Source: Prevotella sp. (lineage in GTDB: Bacteria > Bacteroidota > Bacteroidia > Bacteroidales > Bacteroidaceae). Taken from it: 64,000 nucleotides of DNA. A program made the translations under genes and the position numbers. Shown here one piece after another: positions 62,307 to 64,000 of this stretch; within the stretch, counting starts at the first letter, position 1, and each line of letters opens with the position of its first letter. The stretch is from positions 248,001 to 312,000 of the forward strand of contig JAGAON010000009.1 in NCBI GenBank assembly GCA_017623655.1, read 5' to 3'. A model generated the notes under the pieces. That model was not told the DNA's origin. It did not search any database and was given only the letters and a program-made list of their open reading frames with translations.

Positions 62307-63488
62307 ATGAACATTCTCTTCCTGTCACAATACTATCCGGGCAACTTATCAGAACAATGCTTCAAAATTTCCAAGATAGGACTGAATTGGGCATCACACA
62401 ATCTGAACACCGCCATCATCAGAGGATTTAACGCTAATGACATAAAACCAAGAATCATAAACATACCTCCCATGGGCTCATTCCCCGCGTTTGCAAAGTC
62501 CACTGTCGTTCCCGGATACAGCAACGGAAACGTAACAAGCCTGCCGTATCATAACATTGCATACTTCAAACGACTTGAAATAAGACGCAAAACGCTTGCC
62601 GCCATCAGGAAATGGGATGGTCAGAATAAAGGAGAAAAGGTTATTCTGTTATACAATTTCAACTTCTCGCATATCATTCCACAATTAAAGAAGGAATTTC
62701 CCACTATCAAAATAATACTTCTTGTAACCGATTTACCGGAGTACATAGATACAAATCGGACATTACTCACAAGGATAAACGACATTATCTCTCCGCAAAC
62801 CCGGAACAAACTGTGTCTGGATGGTGTTGACGGTTACATACTACTCGCGCAAGCCATGACCGAGAGACTTCCGATGAAAGGAAAGCCTTGGCTGCTGATG
62901 GAAGGTATCTACAACGACGAGACATCGCCGGAACATGTAGAAAAAGACAAGAACAAAGTTATAATGTACACAGGTAATCTCGGTGAACGTTATGGCATAC
63001 GTACTCTGCTCGAGGCTTTTACACATATTACATCACCGGAATACCGCTTGTGGATACGGGGAAATGGAGGATTGGAACACCTTGTCTGTCAATATGCAGA
63101 AAAAGACTCAAGAATAAAGATTATCGGCAAAAAGAACCGGACGGAACTGATGAGACTGCAACAGGCCGCCACCGTCATGGTAAATCCAGTGCTTGAGGAT
63201 GAAGAGTTCACACCATATTTCTTTCCTTCTAAGACATTGGAATACATGGCATCCGGTACTCCCACTTTAATGTCGCGCCTCAGATGCCTGCCAAAAGAAT
63301 ATGATGAACACCTGTTCTATTTCAATGACAATAGCGCAAGAGGAATAGCACAACGCATAATGGAGATATGCAATATGCCGGAGAATGTTCTCGCTGACTT
63401 CGGGAGACAGGCTTCATCGTTTATCATCGAGAACAAATCTCCCCAAAAACAGATACAAAGGGTAATACAATTTATAGAAGAGCTATAA
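62307..63488 (+). CDS. GT4-type glycosyltransferase
   Basis: A 393-residue GT-B enzyme. Starts 'MNILFLSQYYPGNLSEQCFK', a usual N-terminal block, and continues with a Rossmann-like 'KVIMYTGNLGERYGIRTLLE' (about 215-234), 'RLWIRGNGGLEHLV' and the donor motif 'PVLEDEEFTPYFFPSKTLEY' with Glu residues of the E-x7-E type, then 'ASGTPTLMSRL'. Preceded by its own promoter and linked by a 4-nt gap to the acetyltransferase. Confidence 0.92.
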   Translation: MNILFLSQYYPGNLSEQCFKISKIGLNWASHNLNTAIIRGFNANDIKPRIINIPPMGSFPAFAKSTVVPGYSNGNVTSLPYHNIAYFKRLEIRRKTLAAIRKWDGQNKGEKVILLYNFNFSHIIPQLKKEFPTIKIILLVTDLPEYIDTNRTLLTRINDIISPQTRNKLCLDGVDGYILLAQAMTERLPMKGKPWLLMEGIYNDETSPEHVEKDKNKVIMYTGNLGERYGIRTLLEAFTHITSPEYRLWIRGNGGLEHLVCQYAEKDSRIKIIGKKNRTELMRLQQAATVMVNPVLEDEEFTPYFFPSKTLEYMASGTPTLMSRLRCLPKEYDEHLFYFNDNSARGIAQRIMEICNMPENVLADFGRQASSFIIENKSPQKQIQRVIQFIEEL

Positions 63489-63492
63489 AGGT

Positions 63493-64000
63493 ATGAATCA
63501 GAAGCTACTATACAAGATATACAGGATATTCTATGAAATAATCCCTACATACATAAACTGCAAACGCAGCGGTATGCGGTTTGACTCATCATGGAATGTC
63601 ATCGGGCGGCCACGCATCATAAAACGCGCATGGTACGACCGGATACTCAGGAAAAAATATGGAGGAAGGATAGAAATAGGAAGAAGATTCCACTGCAACA
63701 ACACCGTAGTCTCCAACTCCATCGGCCTAATACAACCATGCGTATTCAGCATTCTGCAAGACGGCGGAATACTGAAAATAGGTGACAACGTGGGCATATC
63801 CGGCAGCACCATAAATGCTACCCTGTCCGTCACAATAGACGATAATGTTCTCATCGGCTCCGGCTGCATAATCACGGATACCGACTCCCACCCCCTTGAC
63901 TACGAGGCACGTATTCATAACGACATGAAACAAACAAAGTCGGCACCTATACACATTTGCGAAGGGGCGTTTATCGGTGCAAGAGCCATCATACTCAAAG
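63493..64000 (+). CDS. Hexapeptide-repeat acyltransferase, partial at window end
   Basis: The first 169 codons of a left-handed beta-helix acyltransferase. After a leading helix (MNQKLLYKIYRIFYEIIPTY), the isoleucine-rich hexapeptide turns are visible: 'GGRIEIGRRFHCNN', 'GGILKIGDNVGISGSTINAT', 'SVTIDDNVLIGSGCIITDTD', 'IHICEGAFIGARAIILK'. 'DSHPLDYEAR' carries the catalytic His region of the acetyltransferase family. It follows the glycosyltransferase by 4 nt and would acetylate a sugar of the repeat unit. The rest lies outside the window. Confidence 0.92.
   Translation, partial: MNQKLLYKIYRIFYEIIPTYINCKRSGMRFDSSWNVIGRPRIIKRAWYDRILRKKYGGRIEIGRRFHCNNTVVSNSIGLIQPCVFSILQDGGILKIGDNVGISGSTINATLSVTIDDNVLIGSGCIITDTDSHPLDYEARIHNDMKQTKSAPIHICEGAFIGARAIILK

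Overview
The window looks like chromosomal DNA of a Bacteroidales bacterium, probably Prevotella-like. The evidence is many promoters of the Bacteroidetes type (TTG/TTTG about 18-20 nt before TAnnTTTG), weak Shine-Dalgarno sites, C-terminal domains of the type 9 secretion (T9SS) sorting class, a hybrid histidine kinase with a sigma-54 activator, and a Wza/Wzz/Wzx/Wzy exopolysaccharide locus. GC content is moderate in the core genes and falls visibly in several accessory genes. No rRNA, tRNA or CRISPR array was seen.

Layout. 1-2.5 kb: the start of a large secreted protein on the minus strand. 2.5-5.1 kb: a dense palindromic-repeat region and a tyrosine recombinase. 5.2-11.4 kb, minus strand: EamA transporter, DUF2264 protein, SPFH/stomatin protein, NfeD, IspF and an acyltransferase. 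11.7-16.7 kb, plus strand: low-molecular-weight phosphatase, phosphoethanolamine-type transferase, acyltransferase and a UbiA-family prenyltransferase. 17.2-19.3 kb: a ClpB without its N-terminal domain. 19.5-26.5 kb: SGNH hydrolase, family 2 glycosyltransferase and a TolC/HlyD/ABC-2 efflux operon. 26.7-31.4 kb, minus strand: a hybrid kinase ending in an Hpt domain, a small repeat protein behind a near-ideal sigma-54 promoter, and an NtrC-type activator.

31.7-51 kb is an accessory island. An AlbA_2/ATPase regulator, a Sel1-repeat protein with a T9SS-like tail, an AraC regulator and a Wzy-like protein with a TPR-like tail lead into two parallel modules. Each module has the order: secreted helical protein, Sel1-repeat/T9SS-tail protein, secreted zinc-ribbon protein with an unrelated C-terminal domain, small immunity-like gene. 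One C-terminal domain is hydrophobic and pore-former-like and is followed by a membrane protein. The other looks like a C39/papain-type cysteine peptidase and is followed by a small secreted protein. Downstream lies an array of orphan immunity-like cassettes with an effector-tail remnant, duplicated promoter units and conserved stem-loops. I read this as a candidate polymorphic effector-immunity system and as the most novel content of the window; its function is inference.

51-64 kb is an exopolysaccharide locus: SLBB export protein, UDP-sugar dehydrogenase, Wzz, Wzy, Wzx, glycosyltransferases, pyruvyltransferase and an acetyltransferase cut by the window end. Gaps throughout the window carry several families of short palindromic repeats. 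One of these is built of 22-nt palindromic units and occurs at six loci.
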